Source: Peptoniphilus genitalis
Lineage (GTDB): Bacteria > Bacillota > Clostridia > Tissierellales > Peptoniphilaceae
Reading direction: 5' to 3'
Assembly: GCF_023614525.1 (NCBI RefSeq)
Contig: NZ_CP097885.1
Coordinates: 928,501 to 992,500 of the forward strand
DNA: 64,000 nt
Positions 44,167-51,353 of this stretch are shown here, piece by piece (the stretch's first letter is position 1; every line of letters begins with the position of its first letter). Position numbers and translations under genes: made by a program. The notes below the pieces were generated by a model that did no database searches, had not been told where the DNA came from, and saw nothing but the letters and a program-made list of their open reading frames with translations.

Positions 44167-44645
44167 TGAAAAATACAGACATAATTCTTAAGAGTAAAAT
44201 CTACAATGACTATTTAAATGAACTTGAATATCTTGAGAGAGACAGGTTCTTTTGCAGGCACAACTATGAGCACTTTGTGTCTGTTGCAAGGATTTGCTAC
44301 ATCTTGAAACTAGAAGAAGATGTAGATGTAGACAAGGACATGATTTATTCAACTGCCCTCCTCCACGACTTGGGGAGGGTCCTTGAGATAAAAGAAGGGA
44401 TAAACCACGCAATTGCCTCAGTTGACCTTGCAAGAGAAATATTAAAGCTTACAGATTTTTCTAAAGAAGAAAAAGAAAGAATCCTAAATTGCATTGGGGC
44501 CCACAGGAGTAAGGACCTGGCAGAAGATGAGTTTTTCAACATCTTCTACAGGGCAGACAAACTGTCAAGGCCTTGCTTTAGGTGTCCTGCCTACAAGGAA
44601 TGCAATTGGGACTTCAATAAGAAAAATCACACAATAAATTATTGA
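44166..44645 (+). CDS. HD-domain phosphohydrolase-like protein of the folate operon
   Basis: A 159-residue HD-superfamily protein. The metal motif is ALLHDLGRVLEI, with an upstream His in RHNYEHFVSVARICY and downstream GAHRSKDL. A Cys cluster ends the protein (RPCFRCPAYKECNW). It is wedged between folE and folBK with one-base and 10-base junctions, so a folate-related job is likely. Removing phosphates from dihydroneopterin triphosphate, a step with no Nudix enzyme here, is one possibility (inference). A general nucleotidase is the alternative. Confidence 0.78.
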   Translation: MKNTDIILKSKIYNDYLNELEYLERDRFFCRHNYEHFVSVARICYILKLEEDVDVDKDMIYSTALLHDLGRVLEIKEGINHAIASVDLAREILKLTDFSKEEKERILNCIGAHRSKDLAEDEFFNIFYRADKLSRPCFRCPAYKECNWDFNKKNHTINY

Positions 44646-44655
44646 TGGGAGTATT

Positions 44656-45474
44656 ATGGATTTTATCAAGATAAAAGACCTAGAAGTCTATGCCAACCAT
44701 GGGCTTTTTGAAGAAGAGAATAAACTTGGACAAAAATTTTTAATCAGCGCAGAAATTGGGATGAGTTTTAGGGACTGTGCCATAGAAAAAAACTTGGACA
44801 GGTCCATTGACTATGGAAAATTGTCCCATGAACTCTACGATCTTTTTAAAAATGAAACAGAGGACTTAATTGAGACCCTTGCCTATAAGATGACAAAATT
44901 CATCTTTGACAATTATGAAATAGCAGAGACTGTGGATCTTACAATTAAAAAACCTTGGGCACCAATTAACCTTCCCCTAGATACAGCATCAGTTCGCTGC
45001 AACAAAAAGAGAAGGAACTACTATATTGGGATTGGGACAAATCTTGGAGACAGGGAAGCCTACATTAAATCAGCCCTAGAAAAGATGGAAGAAGCTGGAC
45101 TTAGGGTCCTAGAAAAGGCTTCTATAATAGAAACCAAGGCCTGGGGCAAGACTGACCAAGGAGACTTTTTAAATACAGTTGTAAAGGTATCTTCCTTTGA
45201 AGATCCTCACGACCTCCTCCACATCTTGCAAAAAATTGAAATTGACCTAGACAGGGTTAGGCATGAAAAATGGGGAGCTAGAACCATTGATTTGGATATC
45301 CTCTTTATAGATAGGGAAATCCACTACACAGATGAATTAATTGTGCCCCACCCATATATTGCAGAGAGGGAATTTGTCTTAGAATCCCTAAACGAGCTTA
45401 TGCCAAATTATTTTCATCCAATTTTAAATAAAAAAATTAGCAGCCTTTATAAAGAAGTGAAAGATGAAAGCTAA
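44656..45474 (+). CDS. folK: Bifunctional dihydroneopterin aldolase / HPPK (FolB-FolK fusion)
   Basis: A 272-residue fusion. Residues about 1-117 are dihydroneopterin aldolase (DFIKIKDLEVYANHGLFEEE). Residues about 120-272 are 6-hydroxymethyl-7,8-dihydropterin pyrophosphokinase (YIGIGTNLGDREAYIKSALE; then the RTIDLDILF and VPHPYIAEREFVLESL motifs). Together they turn dihydroneopterin into the substrate for dihydropteroate synthase. Such fusions (SulD) are known in streptococci. No folP or folC lies in the window. It overlaps the glucosaminidase gene by 11 bases. Confidence 0.94.
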   Translation: MDFIKIKDLEVYANHGLFEEENKLGQKFLISAEIGMSFRDCAIEKNLDRSIDYGKLSHELYDLFKNETEDLIETLAYKMTKFIFDNYEIAETVDLTIKKPWAPINLPLDTASVRCNKKRRNYYIGIGTNLGDREAYIKSALEKMEEAGLRVLEKASIIETKAWGKTDQGDFLNTVVKVSSFEDPHDLLHILQKIEIDLDRVRHEKWGARTIDLDILFIDREIHYTDELIVPHPYIAEREFVLESLNELMPNYFHPILNKKISSLYKEVKDES

Positions 45475-46036
45475 AAAGCTGGGCTGCGGTTGTCTTGTGA
45501 TTTTTTTGGCTTTTTTGGGAATAGTTTTTTTCATGGGACTTTTGATAAGTTCTGCATCAGAAAAAAGGGCCCAAGAAGAATTAAACTACAGACAAGCCTA
45601 TATTGCAGAGACAGAAAAATTGGCAGTGAGGGTGGCGAAAAAATATGACCTGCTACCATCAGTTATGATTGCCCAGTCAATACTTGAGAGCAATTGGGGA
45701 AGGTCTGAGCTTTCACAAGAATACAACAATTACTTTGGCATAAAGGAAGTAAAAAAAGACAAGGGCATAGTCTTTGAGACTGAAGAATATGTGGAGGGTC
45801 AAAGTGGAAGGTACATGGAGAACTTCAAGAAGTACTCTTCTAAGAAGGAATCCTTTGACCACTATGGCAAGCTTCTTTCCACAGCTAAGAGATATAAAAA
45901 GGTAAAGACTGCCAAGAATTATAAGGAAGCTGCCCAGTTTATAAAAGAAGGCGGCTACGCAACAGACCCTGCCTACGCAGAAAAAATAATATCAGTCATA
46001 GAAAAATATGGCTTAGAAAAGTACGACGAGGTGTAA
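45464..46036 (+). CDS. Membrane-anchored N-acetylglucosaminidase-family protein
   Basis: A 190-residue protein with an N-terminal membrane helix (about 10-30) and an outward glucosaminidase/FlgJ-like lysozyme-fold domain. The catalytic Glu lies in AQSILESNWGRSELSQ. NNYFGIK and the Tyr-containing YATDPAYAEKI are the other family hallmarks. It should cut peptidoglycan between GlcNAc and MurNAc. It overlaps folBK by 11 bases, an odd partner for folate genes that suggests a shared transcript rather than a shared pathway. Confidence 0.85.
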   Translation: MKAKKLGCGCLVIFLAFLGIVFFMGLLISSASEKRAQEELNYRQAYIAETEKLAVRVAKKYDLLPSVMIAQSILESNWGRSELSQEYNNYFGIKEVKKDKGIVFETEEYVEGQSGRYMENFKKYSSKKESFDHYGKLLSTAKRYKKVKTAKNYKEAAQFIKEGGYATDPAYAEKIISVIEKYGLEKYDEV

Positions 46037-46038
46037 AA

Positions 46039-46536
46039 TTGACAAAAGATAAGAAAGAATGGCTGAAAACCAGCCTAATAATTATTATTCTTTCCATAGC
46101 TTTTCTTGTGTTTAAGTACAATAAGCTAGATACAAATAACTTCGCCCAAGTTTTTAATTACAAGACTTTGGCAATATTATTGGGAATAATTTCCCTGTCA
46201 ACCCTGGCGGTTTTCTTCTTTGTAGATGAAAAAAGATACAAGGACACAAAATCAGTTTTTATTTACATGATAATTCTAATAATTTTATTTTCTGGTATAT
46301 CCTATTTTAGGTACAAAAGTCTGACAGGACTTAGCCAACACGATTTATTAGTTATAGAAACTGATCTTAAGAAGATGCTTATAAATTTTGGAATCTACAT
46401 GTTTGCTTTCTTTGGAACTATGCTCATGCTAACTAAAAATGACAAGGTTGCAGAAGAAATAGAAAAAGAAAAAGAAGAAGCTAAGAAGAATATACAAAAA
46501 ATAAAAACCAATAAAAAGAAAAAGAAGAAAAAATAA
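46039..46536 (+). CDS. Multi-pass membrane hypothetical protein
   Basis: 165 residues, about four membrane helices, and an extremely Lys-rich cytoplasmic tail ending in a run of seven Lys. It starts with TTG at 46039, preceded by GAGGTG. It lies 2 bases after the glucosaminidase gene. No family recognised. Confidence 0.6.
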   Translation: MTKDKKEWLKTSLIIIILSIAFLVFKYNKLDTNNFAQVFNYKTLAILLGIISLSTLAVFFFVDEKRYKDTKSVFIYMIILIILFSGISYFRYKSLTGLSQHDLLVIETDLKKMLINFGIYMFAFFGTMLMLTKNDKVAEEIEKEKEEAKKNIQKIKTNKKKKKKK

Positions 46537-46549
46537 GAAAGAGGAAAAA

Positions 46550-47269
46550 ATGAACAAAAAAACATCTAACATAGTCCTCCTGATATCAGTAATAATTCCC
46601 TTTGGCCTTCAATTCTCTGGAATAAAATCAGAGCTTGGCAATGGGGCAATAATTTACTCAATTATGTGGGCTATTGTAAACTACCTATTTATGATGACAG
46701 CAGTGGACTTCATATCAAAGTACAAGGAAATCCTAAAACTTGAAGACTTAGACATAAGAAAGAGAACCTACAACTTAAACATCTTTGTCTACATAGGCTT
46801 TTTGATCTTTGTAAATATTTACTTTTTCCAACAAATGTATATGAGAGATAACAAGATCATTAAACTTCTTGCAAATCCCTTATTTTTAATAGGACTATTT
46901 CTCCTATTTTTATACAACCTACAAAATGGAAAATTTCCAATTAGAGAGGACAAGGACACAGTAATCTACAATATTCCCCTAAAATCATCCTTTAGAGATG
47001 GTAGGGACAAGCTTGGTACTGTTGTGGGATCTTATGGCAAGGGACTTGTAATTGGAAATAATCACTTTCCATATGAAGATATGAAATCTATTTCCAAGTC
47101 AAAGGACAATGAAATTGTTATAAAGGGTAAGGAAGGTTCTAAAAACTATATAGTAAATATTGGGTCACTAAACTCAGCAAATCAAGCAATTATTGAGATT
47201 AACAAGGCCCTTAACAATGGAAAAATCGACGAGAAAAAAATAAATTTAAAAAAGATAAAAAATTTTTAG
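46550..47269 (+). CDS. Membrane hypothetical protein with C-terminal soluble domain
   Basis: 239 residues. About four membrane helices fill residues 8-125. The last 100 residues form a soluble beta-rich domain (VVGSYGKGLVIGNNHFPYEDM, then NEIVIKGKEGSKNYIVNIGS) that resembles a PH-like fold of bacterial membrane proteins. No enzymatic motif. Last gene of the folate-led transcript; the strong promoter of the downstream RNA begins 7 bases after its stop and no terminator is seen between them. Confidence 0.6.
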   Translation: MNKKTSNIVLLISVIIPFGLQFSGIKSELGNGAIIYSIMWAIVNYLFMMTAVDFISKYKEILKLEDLDIRKRTYNLNIFVYIGFLIFVNIYFFQQMYMRDNKIIKLLANPLFLIGLFLLFLYNLQNGKFPIREDKDTVIYNIPLKSSFRDGRDKLGTVVGSYGKGLVIGNNHFPYEDMKSISKSKDNEIVIKGKEGSKNYIVNIGSLNSANQAIIEINKALNNGKIDEKKINLKKIKNF

Positions 47270-47276
47270 GAAAACA

Positions 47277-47305
47277 TTGACAAAACAACTTTAATGCTCT
47301 ATACT
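47277..47305 (+). promoter_or_regulatory. Strong promoter of the orphan RNA
   Basis: A perfect TTGACA (47277-47282) and TATACT (47300-47305) lie 17 bases apart, one of the best promoter matches in the window. Transcription should begin near 47312. Confidence 0.8.
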
Positions 47306-47309
47306 ATAA

Positions 47310-47520
47310 GTAAGCTAGCTAGAGAAAACAAATTGGTAACTAAGAAAAGGTGATTCCAATGACAAGTTTTAATTTATCCCGCAAGGGAAAGGTAGCAAAG
47401 TACCTCATTTGAAAGTAGCTTATTGCTAAAGGTTGAATGCTTAATTTACGAGGTATAGAGCTATAGTTACATAACAATTGAAAATTTTAAAATCAAGAGA
47501 TCCAAGTGGGTCTCTTTTTT
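47310..47520 (+). ncRNA. Unassigned structured RNA of about 210 nt with terminator
   Basis: No protein frame fits. Hairpins: TCCC-GCAA-GGGA (47377-47388), AGGTA/TACCT (47390-47405), TAGC/GCTA (47416-47428). A long-range helix joins AATTG-GTAACTA (47331-47342) to TAGTTAC...CAATT (47464-47479). Competing partners exist: GTAAGCTAGCT (47310-47320) can pair with AGCTA...GTTAC (47459-47470), and ATTGG can pair with CCAAT (47356-47360). A terminator closes it (47496-47520). Motifs of T-box, SRP, tmRNA and common riboswitches were not recognised. It may be a stand-alone sRNA (6S- or raiA-like) or a leader riboswitch for the transporter gene 178 bases downstream. Confidence 0.65.
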
Positions 47521-47527
47521 ATATTTG
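47489..47527 (+). repeat. Terminator-containing direct repeat, copy 1
   Basis: The terminator AGAGATCC/GGGTCTCT (47496-47515) and flanks recur at 50580-50617, almost base for base from AAAATCAAGAGATCCAAG through the T-run to TATTTGT. The copies bracket the YfcC-type transporter and dipeptidase genes. Confidence 0.8.
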
Positions 47528-47698
47528 TATATTTATAAGTATAGTTCATATATAAAAAATAAAGGTTTAACGCTTGCCTAAAATAAAAAAATGTATTAAA
47601 ATATATGCTATATTATGGTTTGTGAATAATAATATATAGGAAATTGTTTTATAATAATTATTGCAAACATAATAAATTTTTTGAAATGGAGGAAGTTT

Positions 47699-49105
47699 AT
47701 GGACGAAAAAAAGAGAAAATTTAAGTTCAAAGCACCTGATGCCTTAGTTTTAATCTGTATTTTAATGGTTTTATGTGCAGTACTAACTTATATTTTACCT
47801 GCTGGTACATATGAAAGATTTACTGACCCAGCGACACAGAGAGAGATGGTTGATCCAGCATCATATCATAGAGTACAAAACACACCGGTTAGTCCTTGGA
47901 AAGTTCTAAAAGCAATTCATGAGGGTATGAATGAATCTGCTCCAATTATTAACTTTCTATTTATTATTGGTGGTGCTTTTGGAGTATTAACAGACACTGG
48001 AGCATTAGACGCACTAATACATAGGACATCGGTTAAATTAAAAGGAAAAGAAAAACTAGTAATAGTATTTTTCTTGACATTTTGGGCTCTTGGAGGTGCT
48101 TTTTTAGGTAACTTTGAGGAATGTCTTGCCTTTATACCAATGCAAATAGCCTTGTGCTATGCCTTAGGATTTGATTCTATTACAGGTGTTGCCCTTGGAC
48201 TATGGGGTGTAGGTATAGGGTATATGGGTGGCATTATGAATCCATTTACCTTAGGACTTGCACAAGATATAGCAGGTTTACCAATTTATTCTGGTATGGG
48301 GCTAAGAATTGGAGTTTGGTTATTGGCACTATTGGGCGGAATAGCATTTTTATATTCTTATGCAAATAAAATTCATAAAAATCCTCAAGCATCACTAACT
48401 TATGAAATAGACTTAAAAAATCGTGATATTCATGAAGAAATTGAGGAAATAGAGTTAACTGGAAGACACAAAGCTATTCTTTTAGTATTTGTATTATCTG
48501 TAATTTGGATAATTTATGGCGTAGTTAATCATGGATTTTATTTAACTGAAATGGCAGCTGTTTTTGTTGTAATGGTTATTCTAATGGGAATTGTTGCAAA
48601 AATGTCTCCTGATGATATCGTAGCATCTTTTGTAAAAGGAGCTGGGAATCTATTATATGCTTGTATATGCGTTGGATTTGCACGTGGACTTACAATTATA
48701 ATGACAGAAGGTAATATACTTGACGTAATAGTTCATGGAGCTACAAGTGTTCTTAATGGACTACCTGCATTAGTAAGTGCTCCAATGACATTCATTGTAG
48801 TTTCTGTTATAAATTTATTTATACCTTCAGGCTCTGGAAAAGCAGTTATAATGATGCCTATAATGGTTCCAATGGCAGATGTTTTAGGAATAACAAGACA
48901 AACAGTAGCACTTGCATATCATATGGGAGATGCGATAACTAATCTTGTAACACCAGCGGGAGCTCCTCTAATGGCTGCATTAGCTATGGCAAATATACCA
49001 TGGACTACTTGGATGAAGTTCTTTATGAAATTCTTTATCTATCTAATGATACTAGGATGCTTAGCGTGTGTATTTGCAATAACTATTAACTATGGACCAT
49101 TCTAA
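47699..49105 (+). CDS. YfcC-family transporter
   Basis: A 468-residue membrane protein with about 11-12 helices. YfcC/DcuC-type features include LTYILPAGTYERFTDP near the N-terminus, two GNFEE/GSGK-type re-entrant regions (GAFLGNFEECLAFIPMQIAL; LFIPSGSGKAVIMMPIMVPM), and TNLVTPAGAPLMAALAMA near the end. The family moves dicarboxylates, amino acids or peptides. ATG at 47699 follows GGAGG with 6-base spacing; a TTG at 47681 is rejected. It pairs with the dipeptidase 14 bases downstream, suggesting uptake of a dipeptide or amino acid. Codons are strongly A/T-ending compared with neighbours. Confidence 0.85.
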   Translation: MDEKKRKFKFKAPDALVLICILMVLCAVLTYILPAGTYERFTDPATQREMVDPASYHRVQNTPVSPWKVLKAIHEGMNESAPIINFLFIIGGAFGVLTDTGALDALIHRTSVKLKGKEKLVIVFFLTFWALGGAFLGNFEECLAFIPMQIALCYALGFDSITGVALGLWGVGIGYMGGIMNPFTLGLAQDIAGLPIYSGMGLRIGVWLLALLGGIAFLYSYANKIHKNPQASLTYEIDLKNRDIHEEIEEIELTGRHKAILLVFVLSVIWIIYGVVNHGFYLTEMAAVFVVMVILMGIVAKMSPDDIVASFVKGAGNLLYACICVGFARGLTIIMTEGNILDVIVHGATSVLNGLPALVSAPMTFIVVSVINLFIPSGSGKAVIMMPIMVPMADVLGITRQTVALAYHMGDAITNLVTPAGAPLMAALAMANIPWTTWMKFFMKFFIYLMILGCLACVFAITINYGPF

Positions 49106-49119
49106 AAAAGGAGAGAAGT

Positions 49120-50574
49120 ATGACTAAAAATACAATAAATTCTTTAAGAGAAAATCCACTATTTGATAATTTTTATAAAATAAGTCAAATACCTCATGGT
49201 AGTTTTAATGAAAAAGAACTAAGTGATTGGATTTTAAATTGGGCTAAAGAAAGAAATTTAGAAGTAAAACAAGATGATTATAGCAATATTGTAATAAATA
49301 AAGATGGTCAAAATGGTGGAGAAAATAAAGAACCATTAATACTACAAGCTCATTTAGATATGGTTTGTCAAAAAAGAGAGGGATCAGATCATGACTTTTT
49401 AAAAGATCCAATACCATGGATTATAGAAGATGATTACCTCACCACTGGTGGCGAAACAACTCTAGGAGCTGATAATGGTCTAGGTGTCGGACTAATAATG
49501 GCTATTCTTGATTCAAAAGAAATGAGTCATCCACCAATTAATGCTATTTTTACAACAGCAGAAGAAGATGATTTTAGTGGTGCTTTAAACCTTAACAAAA
49601 ATTGGATAAGAGCTGATAGAGCAGTTAACCTAGATAACTCAGAAGATTATGTGATTATTGCGGGTTCTAATGGTGGTTCTGGTGCTAAGATAACACTAAA
49701 AGTAAAACGTGAAAAAATTAAAGAAGATGAAAAAGTATTTGAAATTAAATTTTCTGGTTTAATTGGCGGTCATTCTGGTGCTGATATAAATAAAGGTATA
49801 GGAAATTCAAATCTTATAATAGCAAGACTTCTTGAAGAGTATAAGAAAAACTTTGACATTTCTTTAGTAGAAATATCTGGAGGAACCTTTAGATTAGCAC
49901 TTCCAAGGAATTCAGAAATAGTTATTTCAATTCATAAAGATATGGACCAAAAATTGAAGGAAATAACAAATGAATTTTTAAAAACTATACACAATGAATA
50001 TTCTAAATTTAAAGAAAGTATTAAAATTGAAGTAAAAGAAACTTTCGCCGAAGAAAAATTTACTCAAGAGGATATGGTGAGAATTTTAGATACTATAAAA
50101 TTATCTCCAAATGGTGTTATTGAGGTTAATGCAAAAAGCTTAATCGTGGAGTCATCATGTAACCTAGGAGAAATTCACACAAAAGACGATGAAGTTACCT
50201 TCATTTCCGAAATAAGAGCAATGAGAGTATCTCAGGTAAATTCTACTTATTCAAAGATAGAATCACTTTCAAGGCTTGTTGGTGGAGAGGTTGAAAGATT
50301 TGCTGGGTATTTAGGATGGGAATTTGATGAAAATTCTAAATTAAGAGATCAATTTAAGTCGATTTTCGAAGACCTAACTGGACATGAATACAAAGTTGAG
50401 ATTTCGCCAGGAGGACTAGAAAGTGGATATTTAATTGAAAAGAGACCTGGGTTAGATATAATATGTGTAGGAGCTGCTCATACTGGATTACACTCACCTG
50501 ATGAAAGGGCCAATATAAAATCTGTATTGAATTTTTATGACAATTTCTTAACCTTCTTAGAAAAAATAAGTTGA
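49120..50574 (+). CDS. pepD: Aminoacyl-histidine dipeptidase PepD (M20 family)
   Basis: A 484-residue M20C metallopeptidase of full length. Zinc-site motifs: LQAHLDMVCQK, LGADNGLGVGL and AEEDDFSGAL, with the late His in GAAHTGLHSPDE. It hydrolyses Xaa-His and other dipeptides in the cytoplasm. It lies 14 bases after the YfcC-type transporter. Lys is almost always AAA and Asp mostly GAT, unlike the AAG/GAC-rich genes around (for example nrdA), a hint of separate origin. A terminator follows immediately. Confidence 0.9.
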   Translation: MTKNTINSLRENPLFDNFYKISQIPHGSFNEKELSDWILNWAKERNLEVKQDDYSNIVINKDGQNGGENKEPLILQAHLDMVCQKREGSDHDFLKDPIPWIIEDDYLTTGGETTLGADNGLGVGLIMAILDSKEMSHPPINAIFTTAEEDDFSGALNLNKNWIRADRAVNLDNSEDYVIIAGSNGGSGAKITLKVKREKIKEDEKVFEIKFSGLIGGHSGADINKGIGNSNLIIARLLEEYKKNFDISLVEISGGTFRLALPRNSEIVISIHKDMDQKLKEITNEFLKTIHNEYSKFKESIKIEVKETFAEEKFTQEDMVRILDTIKLSPNGVIEVNAKSLIVESSCNLGEIHTKDDEVTFISEIRAMRVSQVNSTYSKIESLSRLVGGEVERFAGYLGWEFDENSKLRDQFKSIFEDLTGHEYKVEISPGGLESGYLIEKRPGLDIICVGAAHTGLHSPDERANIKSVLNFYDNFLTFLEKIS

Positions 50575-50579
50575 CAATT

Positions 50580-50617
50580 AAAATCAAGAGATCCAAGGGG
50601 TCTCTTTTTTGTATTTG
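50580..50617 (+). repeat. Terminator-containing direct repeat, copy 2
   Basis: Near-identical to 47489-47527. The stem AGAGATCC (50587-50594) pairs with GGGTCTCT (50598-50605), followed by a T-run. It terminates the transporter-pepD transcript. One base is missing from the loop relative to copy 1. Confidence 0.85.
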
Positions 50618-50986
50618 TGATTTTAAAAGATCATTTATTTTATAGACAAGATATTTTGCGAATAATTTTGCAAAAAAAGCAGGATGCAACCAAAAGTTGC
50701 GCCATATTTTCTTGTTGTGAAGTTTTTATTTAGCTATATTGATTTTAGAAATTTGAATTTACTTAATAATTATTAAAAATTAAAAGTTTTATTAAGATAA
50801 GATTTTATTAGATTTTAATTTATTAGAAGAGAATAAAATTTTGAAAGTTAATACAAGCCTAAGAGTTAACAAATGTAGATAAGAATAGAAAATTGTGGAT
50901 AAAAAATAAAATTTTAAAAATTGAATTAAAGAAGTTAAGAAATTTTCATAGCTTAATAAGATAAATCAAAAAATTTATAAAAATTC
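50618..50986. other. AT-rich intergenic stretch with DnaA-box repeat, copy 2
   Basis: Mostly low-complexity A/T sequence. A small hairpin GCAAC/GTTGC lies near 50686-50700. The 39-bp repeat (about 50869-50907) carries TGTAGATAA (50874-50882) and a perfect TGTGGATAA (50894-50902), with the same 20-base step as copy 1 at 40874-40912. No gene was found. Confidence 0.6.
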
Positions 50987-51353
50987 TTGACAAAAGAAAT
51001 CGCTGGGCTTATAGTGTAAATATAAAGTATATACAGTTTAAAATTTTTATAACATTAATTTTATCTTGCAAATTAAAAAGACAGCAGATATAATGATTAT
51101 TGTATTAAGGAGTTGATACAAAAGTACAAGTATTTTATGTGTAAGCTAAAAAAGTCCTGGATAGATTATGCAGGGCTGGTCTAAGCAAAAGTAAGCCAAA
51201 ACAAAATCAAATCCAAGCAAGGCTAATAAAATATTATGAAAATTTATAAAAATTTCTTATTAATAAGTTAAGTTTTAATTTTTTATGTAATATTGTTTTA
51301 ATTTGAAAGGCTTCTCTGGGTTTGATAAAATCAAAGCAAATAGGAGGTATACT
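50987..51353 (+). promoter_or_regulatory. Promoter and long leader of the stalk-domain lipoprotein gene
   Basis: TTGACA (50987-50992) and TATAGT (51010-51015) are 17 bases apart, followed by about 330 untranslated bases before the lipoprotein start. No terminator or known riboswitch motif was recognised in the leader. A short frame of about 24 codons after AAGGAG near 51110 is not convincing. Confidence 0.55.

Noticed and set aside
47310-47520. Known RNA identities for the orphan RNA: SRP RNA, T-box, GEMM or M-box riboswitch
   Set aside because: The diagnostic SRP loop, the T-box TGGNACCGCG sequence and the conserved riboswitch cores were not found by eye. A model search was not possible.
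51118-51190. Leader peptide gene in the stalk-lipoprotein leader
   Set aside because: The ribosome-binding site abuts the TTG, the frame is about 24 codons, and no attenuator structure follows.
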